From the NCBI GenBank assembly GCA_036741235.1, contig DAINSQ010000064.1, positions 1 through 25,078 of the forward strand: 25,078 bases of DNA, given 5' to 3'. A model generated the notes under the pieces. The model was not told the origin of the DNA and searched no databases. It saw only the letters and a list, made by a program, of their open reading frames with translations. Of the stretch, positions 1 to 6,415 are shown in pieces. The translations under genes were made by a program, and so were the position numbers. The stretch is from JABWBR01 sp036741235. GTDB lineage: Bacteria > Bacteroidota > Bacteroidia > Chitinophagales > Saprospiraceae. Within the stretch, counting starts at the first letter, position 1. Every line of letters begins with the position of its first letter.

Positions 1-1
1 A

Positions 2-109
2 GTTACTCATACCGTTGATATTTCATCGTTTCCGGCTGGGCTGTATTTTGTAAAAGTTAATAATCATACTAACAATTACAGCAAAATGCTCAAGTTGATA
101 AAAGTGTAA
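2..109 (+). CDS. C-terminal end of a secreted protein with a type IX sorting tail (partial)
   Basis: Only the last 35 codons and the stop are inside the window; the rest lies to the left. The visible end contains the pattern SFPAGLYFVKV, followed by a short polar stretch and a basic end (KMLKLIKV). This is the usual look of the type A C-terminal sorting domain that targets Bacteroidota proteins to the type IX secretion system, which exports them across the outer membrane and removes the tail. The catalytic or adhesive part cannot be seen, so the protein's job is unknown. The domain call rests on the GLYFVKV core and the position at the protein end. Confidence 0.7.
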   Translation, partial: VTHTVDISSFPAGLYFVKVNNHTNNYSKMLKLIKV

Positions 110-290
110 ATTGAACGGCGCAAACCAATTTCTGATCAAAAAGACTTTACACAAATCCTGAAGCCCGAACTGAGCTGGCTGCATTTTTCGTACAGAGCGG
201 GAAGATGAAGAGATAAGAAGGTTTTCCGGCGCTGTTCTCTCAAAATGAATATCTTAGGGTGTATTTTTCACCTAAAATAAGCCAAGCATT
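110..290. other. Intergenic region, 181 bases, with a possible promoter
   Basis: No reading frame of note. Near its right end, TATTTTTC at 262-269 differs by one base from the Bacteroidota -7 element TAnnTTTG and lies 21 bases before the start of the lipoprotein gene. It sits in the loop of a small imperfect inverted repeat (TTAGGGTG at 254-261 against CACCTAA at 269-275, with one bulged base). No matching -33 element was seen. The rest shows nothing recognisable. Confidence 0.35.
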
Positions 291-965
291 ATGCAAAAAT
301 ATGCCATCCTTCTATTAGTTCTCGCATCTGGTTGCAATCAAACGCCGGCGGAGCAAGCCAACACAGAAAAGATCATCTGGGATTTTACAGAAAGCCTCAA
401 TGGCGCTAAAGATCAACTGACACAAGGTAACCCAGGGGTTTTTCAGATAAGTTCTAATGTGGAAACAGATTTTTTTATCGAGCCCGGCTTGCCCCCATAC
501 GAAAAAGCAAATGCACCGCTGTTATTAAAATCGATAGACAATACAATACCCTTTACCTTTTCATTTAAAACTACGCCCGACCACATCGTTAAATACGATG
601 CAGGCATGGCGTTTTTATACGTCGACGACAAGCAGTGGCTTAAATTTGCTTACGAAGCCGACGAGCGAATGAATAGGCGCATTGTGACTGTAAAAACAAA
701 CGGCTTTTCAGACGACAACAACCACGATGTGATTAATGCTCCCAGCGTGTATTTGAAAATTTCTTCCGATACCAAAGTAATCGGTTTTTATTATTCCCTC
801 GACAAAGAGCTTTGGCAACTGGTGCGGATTTTTAAAAATGAATACCCCAAAAAATTGAAAATCGGTGTCGGCGCGCAATCACCGGCCGGGCAAGGAAACA
901 AAGTAATATTTGAGGATCTGGAGTTTACCAATCAAAGCGTCAAAGATTTCCGAATGGGAATTTAG
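291..965 (+). CDS. DUF1349-family lipoprotein
   Basis: This 224-residue protein starts with a short signal sequence ending in a lipobox-like LASGC, so Cys15 is the probable lipidated residue and the mature protein would be held in the outer or inner membrane facing the periplasm. The rest resembles the DUF1349 family, which folds as a concanavalin A-like beta sandwich: an aromatic, strand-rich body with YDAGMAFLYVDDKQWLKFAYE around residues 103-123, a middle VTVKTNGFSDD, and a final GVGAQSPAGQGNKVIFEDLEF typical of the family end. Members are often annotated as sugar- or enolase-related, but no function is proven. It stands alone; the gene to the right faces it. The start is the only good ATG before the hydrophobic segment. 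Confidence 0.72.
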   Translation: MQKYAILLLVLASGCNQTPAEQANTEKIIWDFTESLNGAKDQLTQGNPGVFQISSNVETDFFIEPGLPPYEKANAPLLLKSIDNTIPFTFSFKTTPDHIVKYDAGMAFLYVDDKQWLKFAYEADERMNRRIVTVKTNGFSDDNNHDVINAPSVYLKISSDTKVIGFYYSLDKELWQLVRIFKNEYPKKLKIGVGAQSPAGQGNKVIFEDLEFTNQSVKDFRMGI

Positions 966-989
966 GTAGTAGCGTAAAAGTTACAGATT

Positions 990-1862
990 CTATGGATAAC
1001 GAGGGAACGCCCACATTAAAAACTGCGGCATTACCCGGGCCCAGGTATCGTGGTTGTGCTCGCCGTCCTTCACTTCGAGATAATAGATATCGCCGCCTTC
1101 GCGGTAGCCCAGTTTTTTGAGCAGGGCGATGAGGTCCAGCGTATCGTCGATGGAGTCGATGATGCCGTTATTGTTGCGGTCTTCTTCTTCATCGCGGGCG
1201 CCGCACTGAAACCAGAAGCGCATACCCTCGCGTTTACGGCTTTTGGCCACAATATCGTGCATAATGCGATGCGCGTCGGGGTCGGCTTCGTCGACGGTTT
1301 GATAGCGCCACCAGAACGACCCCGAAAAAACGCCGGCCTGCCGGAATACCTCGGGATTGGCCCAGGCGATATCAAACGCAGAAAGTCCACCGAGCGAAAA
1401 GCCGGCAAAGGTATTATGCGCCGCCTCGTGCGACAGGCGGTAGCGTTTGCGCAAAAACGGGATCAGCTCCTCAATGATAAACCGGGTGTAAGCGCCGGCG
1501 AGGCTGCCGCGCTGCCGGTAATCGGGACGGCCCGCTGTGCCGTATTCCTGGATGCGGTTGCCGGCGTGTATGGCAACTAAAACGAATTCCTGAACGCGAT
1601 TTTCCTGAAAAAGCGTTGTCATGGTGTCCAATATCCGTGCGGCGTCCATATCCTGGCCGTCGTTAAACCACAATACCGGAAATTCGTCGGCGGGCTGGTC
1701 GTAGTAGATAGAAGGCAGGTATACGTCTACGCGCACCTCCCTTTCCAAAAAAGTAGAATAGAGATTGCGAAACTGATGAATCTCGGGTACGTCCTGATAC
1801 GACTCAAAGATGTTGAGGTACAGTCGCCAGTTTTGCGGAATACTCTTTTTTAACCAACTCAT
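990..1862 (-). CDS. Esterase D-type alpha/beta hydrolase with an EF-hand-like loop
   Basis: A 290-residue putative esterase of the family (PF00756) that includes enterochelin and S-formylglutathione esterases. The nucleophile elbow GFSLGG places Ser156 as the catalytic serine; GARDE (Asp224) and GEHNHDTW (His269 or His271) are likely to complete the triad. Residues 228-239 read DRNNNGIIDSID, which matches the 12-position calcium loop of EF-hands (acidic or Asn at 1, 3, 5, 9 and 12, Gly at 6), inserted near the acid residue. There is no clear signal peptide, so it is probably cytoplasmic. A longer frame reaches 1910 but would overlap the promoter of the divergent gene, so ATG at 1862 is preferred. 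It diverges from a second, unrelated-looking esterase that heads a ligase cluster. The natural substrate is unknown; an ester or acyl intermediate of that cluster is a guess. Confidence 0.82.
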   Translation of the reverse strand: MSWLKKSIPQNWRLYLNIFESYQDVPEIHQFRNLYSTFLEREVRVDVYLPSIYYDQPADEFPVLWFNDGQDMDAARILDTMTTLFQENRVQEFVLVAIHAGNRIQEYGTAGRPDYRQRGSLAGAYTRFIIEELIPFLRKRYRLSHEAAHNTFAGFSLGGLSAFDIAWANPEVFRQAGVFSGSFWWRYQTVDEADPDAHRIMHDIVAKSRKREGMRFWFQCGARDEEEDRNNNGIIDSIDDTLDLIALLKKLGYREGGDIYYLEVKDGEHNHDTWARVMPQFLMWAFPRYP

Positions 1863-1892
1863 GCTGAAGCGCGTAAAGTAAATGAAACATTG

Positions 1893-1900
1893 TATTTTTG
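1893..1900 (+). promoter_or_regulatory. Bacteroidota -7 promoter element for the rightward esterase gene
   Basis: TATTTTTG is a perfect match to TAnnTTTG and ends 24 bases before the GTG start at 1925. It overlaps the TTG that opens the longest reading frame (1898), which argues against that TTG as the start. It lies in the 62-base gap shared with the divergent esterase. No clear -33 TTTG was found at the expected distance. Confidence 0.55.
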
Positions 1901-1924
1901 CCGCCAACAAAAAACGGCAATATC

Positions 1925-2635
1925 GTGAAGGAAACCTATTACAGGTGGTATTCCCCCAATTTGAGCAAAGATATAGAAATGCTGGTACACGGACACCAGG
2001 GATACCCTGTGGTCCTGTTCCCCTCGTCGATGGGGCGTTATTTTGAAAGCAAAGATTTCAATCTCATCGAGTCGGCGCGCTGGTATATTGAAGAAGGGCT
2101 GATCCAGATTTTTTGTCCCGACAGCGTCGATACCCATAGTTGGTACAACAAACATATTCACCCCGCGCAGCGGGTGCGCAACCACATGTGGTACGACAAA
2201 ATGGTGCTCGAAGAAATTGTGCATCGCGTGCGCTGGAATACCGGCGTGGGCAAAGTAGTAGTGGCCGGCGCCAGTTTTGGGGGTTATCATGCCGCCAACT
2301 TTGCCTTCAAACACCCGGAAGTAGTGAGCCACCTGTTCAGTATGAGCGGCGCATTTAATATCAAATCTTTCCTCGACGGTTATTACGACGACAACGTGTA
2401 TTTCAATAATCCCGTTGATTTTTTGCCCGGGCTCAACCACGGCGATCTGTGGCGGATGAAAATTGTACTGGGCACTTCGGAATGGGATATCTGCCTCGAT
2501 GCCAATGTTCACTTGTCGCATTTGCTAAGTCAGAAAAATGTACCTCATTGGTTGGATATCCGCGGTTGGACGCAACACGACTGGCCCCTGTGGCGCGAGA
2601 TGTTCCCGCATTATATCAGTCTGATTTGGCAATGA
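1925..2635 (+). CDS. Esterase-family alpha/beta hydrolase (small form)
   Basis: A 236-residue member of the putative esterase family. GASFGGYHA gives Ser117 as nucleophile, EWD suggests Asp188, and TQHDW suggests His218; all three sit in the right order for an alpha/beta hydrolase. The opening (YYRWYSPNLSKDIEMLVHGHQGYPVVLFP) is typical of a compact subgroup of unknown substrate. I chose GTG at 1925 because the family begins near this point and the upstream TTG lies inside a promoter element. There is no signal peptide, so it should be cytoplasmic. It is the first gene of a same-strand series with an ATP-grasp ligase, a glutamine amidotransferase and an ATP-grasp-like protein; gaps of 95, 92 and 48 bases suggest co-regulation rather than a tightly packed operon. 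A role in hydrolysing a product or intermediate of the cluster is inference. Confidence 0.8.
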   Translation: MKETYYRWYSPNLSKDIEMLVHGHQGYPVVLFPSSMGRYFESKDFNLIESARWYIEEGLIQIFCPDSVDTHSWYNKHIHPAQRVRNHMWYDKMVLEEIVHRVRWNTGVGKVVVAGASFGGYHAANFAFKHPEVVSHLFSMSGAFNIKSFLDGYYDDNVYFNNPVDFLPGLNHGDLWRMKIVLGTSEWDICLDANVHLSHLLSQKNVPHWLDIRGWTQHDWPLWREMFPHYISLIWQ

Positions 2636-2671
2636 TGGCCCAATGGAAAAAAGAAATTACGGGTCAATAGC

Positions 2672-2701
2672 TTTGCAAATCACCGAATCTTTCTATTTTT
2701 C
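2672..2701 (+). promoter_or_regulatory. Possible promoter of the ATP-grasp gene
   Basis: TTTG at 2672-2675 and TATTTTTC at 2694-2701 are separated by 18 bases, close to the Bacteroidota pattern of a -33 TTTG and a -7 TAnnTTTG with about 19-21 bases between. The -7 copy has one mismatch. The ATG of the ATP-grasp gene follows 29 bases later. Confidence 0.4.
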
Positions 2702-2730
2702 AGCCCAAGCACAGGATAAAACGCCCTTTT

Positions 2731-3672
2731 ATGAAAAAAATAGGTATACTTTTCGGCCAGGAACGCAGCTTTCCAAAAGCCATCGTTGAGCACATCAACA
2801 ACAAAAAAGTTGACGGCGTCATGGCCGAATTTGTCAGCATCGACAAGGTGGTACAGGGCGTAGGCCCCGGTTATGCCGTGATTATCGACCGCATATCGCA
2901 GGATGTGCCGTTTTACCGGGCCTTCCTCAAAAATGCCGCCATTGCCGGAACGGCGGTTGTGAACAACCCGTTCTGGTGGAGTGCCGACGAGAAATTTTTC
3001 AACAATGCACTCGCCGTCCACCTGGGCGTACCCGTGCCCCGTACCGTGCTGCTGCCCTCTCGCGAACACCCCACGGATACGACCGCCGAGTCGTTTAGCA
3101 ACCTGGCTTTTCCGCTCGACTGGAACGGCATTTTCAGTTATGTGGGTTTCCCTGCTTTTATGAAACCCCACGCCGGCGGCGGTTGGAAAAACGTATACAA
3201 ACTCAACTCCGCCGATGAGTTTTTCACCAAACTCGGCGAAACCGGGCAACTGGTGATGATGCTCCAGGAGGCCATCGAATTTGACGCTTATTTCCGCTGC
3301 TATTGCATCGGGCAAAAGCACGTTCGTATTATGCATTACGAACCGCGCAACCCCCATCACTTGCGATATGTAGCTGATCACAGCGTGCCCGATTCGCTGA
3401 TAAAAACAATGGAAGACTACGTCGTCCGTCTCAATGAAGCGCTGGGTTACGATTTTAACACGGTTGAATTTGCTATTCGCGACGGTATTCCTTATGCCAT
3501 CGACTTCTGCAACCCTGCTCCCGATGCGGATGTAAATTCGGTTGGGCAGGAGAATTTCGAATGGGTAGTGGAAACCGCCGCCAATTTCGCCATCGAGCGA
3601 GCATTGGCGCAAAAGCCCGGGCAGGACAACCTCACGTGGGGGACATACATCCGGAATGCTGCGGGAAGATAG
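2731..3672 (+). CDS. ATP-grasp (RimK-like) amide ligase, substrate unknown
   Basis: This 313-residue protein has the layout of an ATP-grasp ligase, the fold that activates a carboxylate as an acyl-phosphate and joins it to an amine or similar group. An N-terminal alpha/beta domain (residues 1-105) is followed by the ATP-binding lysine in FPAFMKPHAGGGW (Lys145, glycine-rich loop 149-151), an adenine-contacting stretch VMMLQEAIEF (about 175-184), and the metal site VEFAIRDGIPYAIDFCNPAPD, where Glu246, Asp258 and Asn261 are the expected magnesium ligands. Its nearest well-known relatives are RimK- and D-Ala-D-Ala ligase-like enzymes. It lies between an esterase and a class I glutamine amidotransferase, so an amidated or peptide-like product is plausible. 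Substrates cannot be read from the sequence. Confidence 0.83.
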   Translation: MKKIGILFGQERSFPKAIVEHINNKKVDGVMAEFVSIDKVVQGVGPGYAVIIDRISQDVPFYRAFLKNAAIAGTAVVNNPFWWSADEKFFNNALAVHLGVPVPRTVLLPSREHPTDTTAESFSNLAFPLDWNGIFSYVGFPAFMKPHAGGGWKNVYKLNSADEFFTKLGETGQLVMMLQEAIEFDAYFRCYCIGQKHVRIMHYEPRNPHHLRYVADHSVPDSLIKTMEDYVVRLNEALGYDFNTVEFAIRDGIPYAIDFCNPAPDADVNSVGQENFEWVVETAANFAIERALAQKPGQDNLTWGTYIRNAAGR

Positions 3673-3688
3673 GGTAGTTGGGGTTTAG

Positions 3689-3709
3689 CGGGCGATAAAC
3701 ATTTGCCCG
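3689..3709 (+). terminator. Weak stem-loop between the ATP-grasp and amidotransferase genes
   Basis: CGGGCGA at 3689-3695 can pair with TTGCCCG at 3703-3709 (seven pairs, one G-T) around a seven-base loop, followed by the T-rich stretch CTATTTCGTTTTA. It could be a weak terminator or attenuator after the ATP-grasp gene. The T run is interrupted, so this is uncertain. Confidence 0.3.
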
Positions 3710-3764
3710 GCTATTTCGTTTTACTCTAGAGCAACAGCCGAACAAAACGCACAAACGCACGACA

Positions 3765-4589
3765 ATGGAGACGTTCAAGCTCGCTATCCTGGACATGTAC
3801 GACAATACGCCCAACCAGGGTATGCGATGTATCAAAGAAATACTGGACAAATTTTCGGATCGGATCAGCTACGATATATTTGATGTGAGGGCTGAGGCAT
3901 CAGTTCCTTCACTTGATTACGACATATACATCTCTACGGGGGGGCCGGGCAGCCCCCACGAAGGCGACGGCAACTGGGACGGCAAATTTTACGACTGGAT
4001 AGAACAGGTTTGGGAATGGAACTTGTTTAGCAAGGGTAGGAAAAAGCACGTTTTTTTTATTTGCCATTCCTTCCAAATGGCTTGCAAGCACTTCGGCATT
4101 TGCAAGCTCACCCTGCGCAAATCAAAGTCGTTCGGCACTTTTCCGGTGCACATGACGGCTACCGGCAGGCACGATCCTTTGTTTGACGGCTTGCCCGATC
4201 CGTTTTATGTAGCTGATTTTCGCGATTGGCAGGCCGTGCAACCAGATATGGAGCGTTTGGAAGAAATAGGCGCTGAAATCCTGGCCCTTGAAAAAGAGCG
4301 CCCGCACGTGTTGCTCGAGCGGGCTATCATGGCTGTGCGTTTTTCTCCTGAAATTTTCGGCACGCAATTTCACCCCGAAGCCGACCCCGACGGCATGTTG
4401 GTCCACTTTGAAGATCCTGATCGCAGAAAGCAGATAGTGGATGAACACAGCGAGCTGAAATACCTTCAAATGATTGAGCACCTTAAAGATGGCGACAAAA
4501 TCAGCTTGACCCACGATATCATTTTGCCGCTTTTCCTCACCCGGGCTATTCGCTTGTTAAAAGAAGAAGAAGAGCCTTTGCTGGTATAG
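3765..4589 (+). CDS. Stand-alone class I glutamine amidotransferase
   Basis: A 274-residue glutamine amidotransferase domain of the GMP-synthase type. STGGPGSP (residues 57-64) is the oxyanion-loop region, FFICHSFQMAC holds the nucleophile Cys100, and FGTQFHPEADP holds His203 and Glu205, so the triad is complete. Such domains release ammonia from glutamine and pass it to a synthetase partner; here no synthetase is fused, so the flanking ATP-grasp and ATP-grasp-like proteins are the natural candidates. Related stand-alone enzymes instead hydrolyse gamma-glutamyl bonds (as in PuuD- or GGP-type peptidases), which is a real alternative. About 65 residues after the triad form a charged helical tail (KEEEEPLLV end) beyond the core fold. 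The ATG start fits the strand beginning FKLAILDMYDN. Confidence 0.83.
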   Translation: METFKLAILDMYDNTPNQGMRCIKEILDKFSDRISYDIFDVRAEASVPSLDYDIYISTGGPGSPHEGDGNWDGKFYDWIEQVWEWNLFSKGRKKHVFFICHSFQMACKHFGICKLTLRKSKSFGTFPVHMTATGRHDPLFDGLPDPFYVADFRDWQAVQPDMERLEEIGAEILALEKERPHVLLERAIMAVRFSPEIFGTQFHPEADPDGMLVHFEDPDRRKQIVDEHSELKYLQMIEHLKDGDKISLTHDIILPLFLTRAIRLLKEEEEPLLV

Positions 4590-4591
4590 TA

Positions 4592-4599
4592 TATTTTTG
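4592..4599 (+). promoter_or_regulatory. Bacteroidota -7 promoter element upstream of the ATP-grasp-like gene
   Basis: TATTTTTG is a perfect TAnnTTTG match directly after the amidotransferase stop codon and 38 bases before the ATG at 4638. A TTTG at 4577-4580 is too close (11 bases) to be a standard -33 element. The site suggests the third gene can be transcribed on its own. Confidence 0.45.
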
Positions 4600-4637
4600 C
4601 CTATTTTGGCTGCGGTAATCCGTTAAAACACCGCAAT

Positions 4638-5825
4638 ATGATCGCTGCACTGCGCAAGGCATTCAACGAGCAGTTCACCCTGCACAACTATCACCAGCTT
4701 GTTGACGACATAGAGGCCACTTACGGCCACAGGCCCACTTTTCGCGTTGCCGAAACGCCCATTTTTGTTCCGCATGCGCTTAAAACCCGTTTGTTGGAGG
4801 CAACTGAACAAATCGTCGACACGTTGCTCCGCCCCGATTTCAAGTCGCTTTCAGAAAAAGCCATTCCGGATCGCCTGCGCGTGCCCGGCGAAACGCCCCA
4901 TACCACCTTTTTGCAACTCGATTTCGGCATTTGTCGCGATGAGAAGGGAGAATTAATTCCCCAATTAGTTGAATTGCAAGGCTTCCCCTCGCTGTATTTC
5001 TGGCAAGACCTCATTGCCAATATGTACCGCAAACATTTTCAGATACCGGCTACTATTCACCACCATTTCAACGGATATACGACCGAAACGTATTCCCAAT
5101 TGATGCGCGAGGTAATATTTGGCGACAGCCGGCCCGAAAATGTCGTTTTACTTGAAGTAGAACCCGCCAGGCAAAATACGGCCATCGATTTTTATATTTC
5201 CAGGAAAGAAATAGGCCTTGAATTTGTGTGTATCAGCGAAGTGATCAAGGAAGGCCGCGACTTATACTACATCAAAGACGGTAAAAAGACAGGCATTGAG
5301 CGCATTTACAACCGCATCATTTTTGACGAACTGGAGCGCCGCCAGGATTTGAAAAAAGGATTTGAAATGACGGATGACATCAATGCTCAATGGGTAGGTC
5401 ATCCCAACTGGTTTTTCCGCATCAGCAAATATACGATGCCTTTTCTCGATAGCCCGTATGTGCCCAAAACGCATTTTGTAAGCGACCTCAAGGGCATTCC
5501 CGCCGACCTGGACAAATACGTATTAAAACCGCTTTTCTCGTTTTCCGGACAAGGCGTGATCATCAACCCAACGCCTGCCGATTTGGAGGCCATTACAGAT
5601 CCTTCCAACTACATTTTGCAGCGCAAGGTAGAATACGCCGGGGTGATTGAAACGCCCGATATACCTGCTAAATGCGAAATGCGCATGATGCTGATATGGC
5701 CCGATCATGCAGAGCGCCCCATATTGGTCAATAACCTGATACGCCTGAGCAAAGGCGAAATGGTGGGAGTGCGCTACAATAAAGATAAGGAATGGGTAGG
5801 GGCCAGTGTGGGGTTTTATGAATAA
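4638..5825 (+). CDS. Uncharacterised protein with ATP-grasp-like C-terminal half
   Basis: A 395-residue protein that I cannot place in a named family. Residues about 290-395 look like an ATP-grasp core: YVLKPLFSFSGQGV (a lysine followed by a glycine-containing loop), YILQRKVEYAGVI, CEMRMMLIW, and an end NNLIRLSKGEMVGVRYNKD with an asparagine-arginine pair at a possible metal or phosphate site. The first part (residues 1-280) carries conserved-looking patches such as LQLDFGIC, LVELQGFPSLYFWQDL and IYNRIIFDEL, recalling the glutathionylspermidine-synthase-like, circularly permuted ATP-grasp proteins, but this is only resemblance. No signal peptide or membrane segment is seen. It is the last rightward gene of the cluster and its stop abuts the stop of the convergent YdeI-family gene with no gap. 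A second ligase step for the same product is the simplest inference. Confidence 0.7.
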   Translation: MIAALRKAFNEQFTLHNYHQLVDDIEATYGHRPTFRVAETPIFVPHALKTRLLEATEQIVDTLLRPDFKSLSEKAIPDRLRVPGETPHTTFLQLDFGICRDEKGELIPQLVELQGFPSLYFWQDLIANMYRKHFQIPATIHHHFNGYTTETYSQLMREVIFGDSRPENVVLLEVEPARQNTAIDFYISRKEIGLEFVCISEVIKEGRDLYYIKDGKKTGIERIYNRIIFDELERRQDLKKGFEMTDDINAQWVGHPNWFFRISKYTMPFLDSPYVPKTHFVSDLKGIPADLDKYVLKPLFSFSGQGVIINPTPADLEAITDPSNYILQRKVEYAGVIETPDIPAKCEMRMMLIWPDHAERPILVNNLIRLSKGEMVGVRYNKDKEWVGASVGFYE

Positions 5826-6395
5826 TTAACGGCGCAGTTGTTTGATTATTAGTACGTTTTCAGAATCGGCAATAAGTTCATCCTGTCTTTTTTGCCTCGT
5901 CGCGGTTTGTTTTGCGCTTAGTATCCACTGCACAACCGTTTTTTGGTAATAAGGGGGTTGGCTTTGAAAAAAAGCCCAGGCTTTTCCATTCGCCTTAAGC
6001 TGGCTTTCCAGTTCTGCGTCGAGTGTAGTCGGGTCATTTTCATAGGAATAAACGGCTGATTTATCCTCGGTTCTCAAGGCAAAAGCAGCAAGTCCGGCCG
6101 GATGCATAAGTTCCCGTTTCGTCAGTTCTTCAATTTTTTTGATATTAACTGCGCTCCAAATGCTTTTGGGTTTTCGGGGTGTAAATCGGATACAGTAGCT
6201 TTCCTGGTCGATCGATTTGCGGATGCCGTCAATCCAGCCGAAGCATAGAGCCTGGTCGACCGATTCGCTCCAGGTCATGCTGGGTTTGCCCGTATTAACT
6301 TTGTAATAGCCCACCCACAGTTCGGATTGCTTGTCGAAATTAATTTCCAGCCATTGTCTGAATTCACCTGGCGAAGAAAAAAACAGGGGGTTCAT
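5826..6395 (-). CDS. YdeI/OmdA-family protein (bacteriocin-protection-like)
   Basis: A 189-residue protein of the YdeI/OmpD-associated (OmdA) family. Diagnostic stretches are the opening MNPLFFSSPGEFRQWLE, ELWVGYYK, ALCFGWIDGIRKSID (residues 50-63) and RFTPRKPKSIWS (70-81), followed by the C-terminal YQKTVVQWILSAKQTATRQKR helix region. Family members have been linked to stress and antimicrobial peptide tolerance, but their biochemistry is unknown. A longer frame begins at TTG 6422, which would overlap the upstream peptidase; ATG at 6395 matches how homologues begin. It follows the M13 peptidase gene by 20 bases on the same strand and is likely co-transcribed with it. Confidence 0.82.
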   Translation of the reverse strand: MNPLFFSSPGEFRQWLEINFDKQSELWVGYYKVNTGKPSMTWSESVDQALCFGWIDGIRKSIDQESYCIRFTPRKPKSIWSAVNIKKIEELTKRELMHPAGLAAFALRTEDKSAVYSYENDPTTLDAELESQLKANGKAWAFFQSQPPYYQKTVVQWILSAKQTATRQKRQDELIADSENVLIIKQLRR

Positions 6396-6415
6396 GGAAA
6401 AAGAGTTTGAGCGGT

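Noticed and set aside
1898..1924. TTG start giving nine extra residues to the rightward esterase
   Set aside because: The TTG lies inside a perfect -7 promoter element and the family begins near the GTG at 1925.
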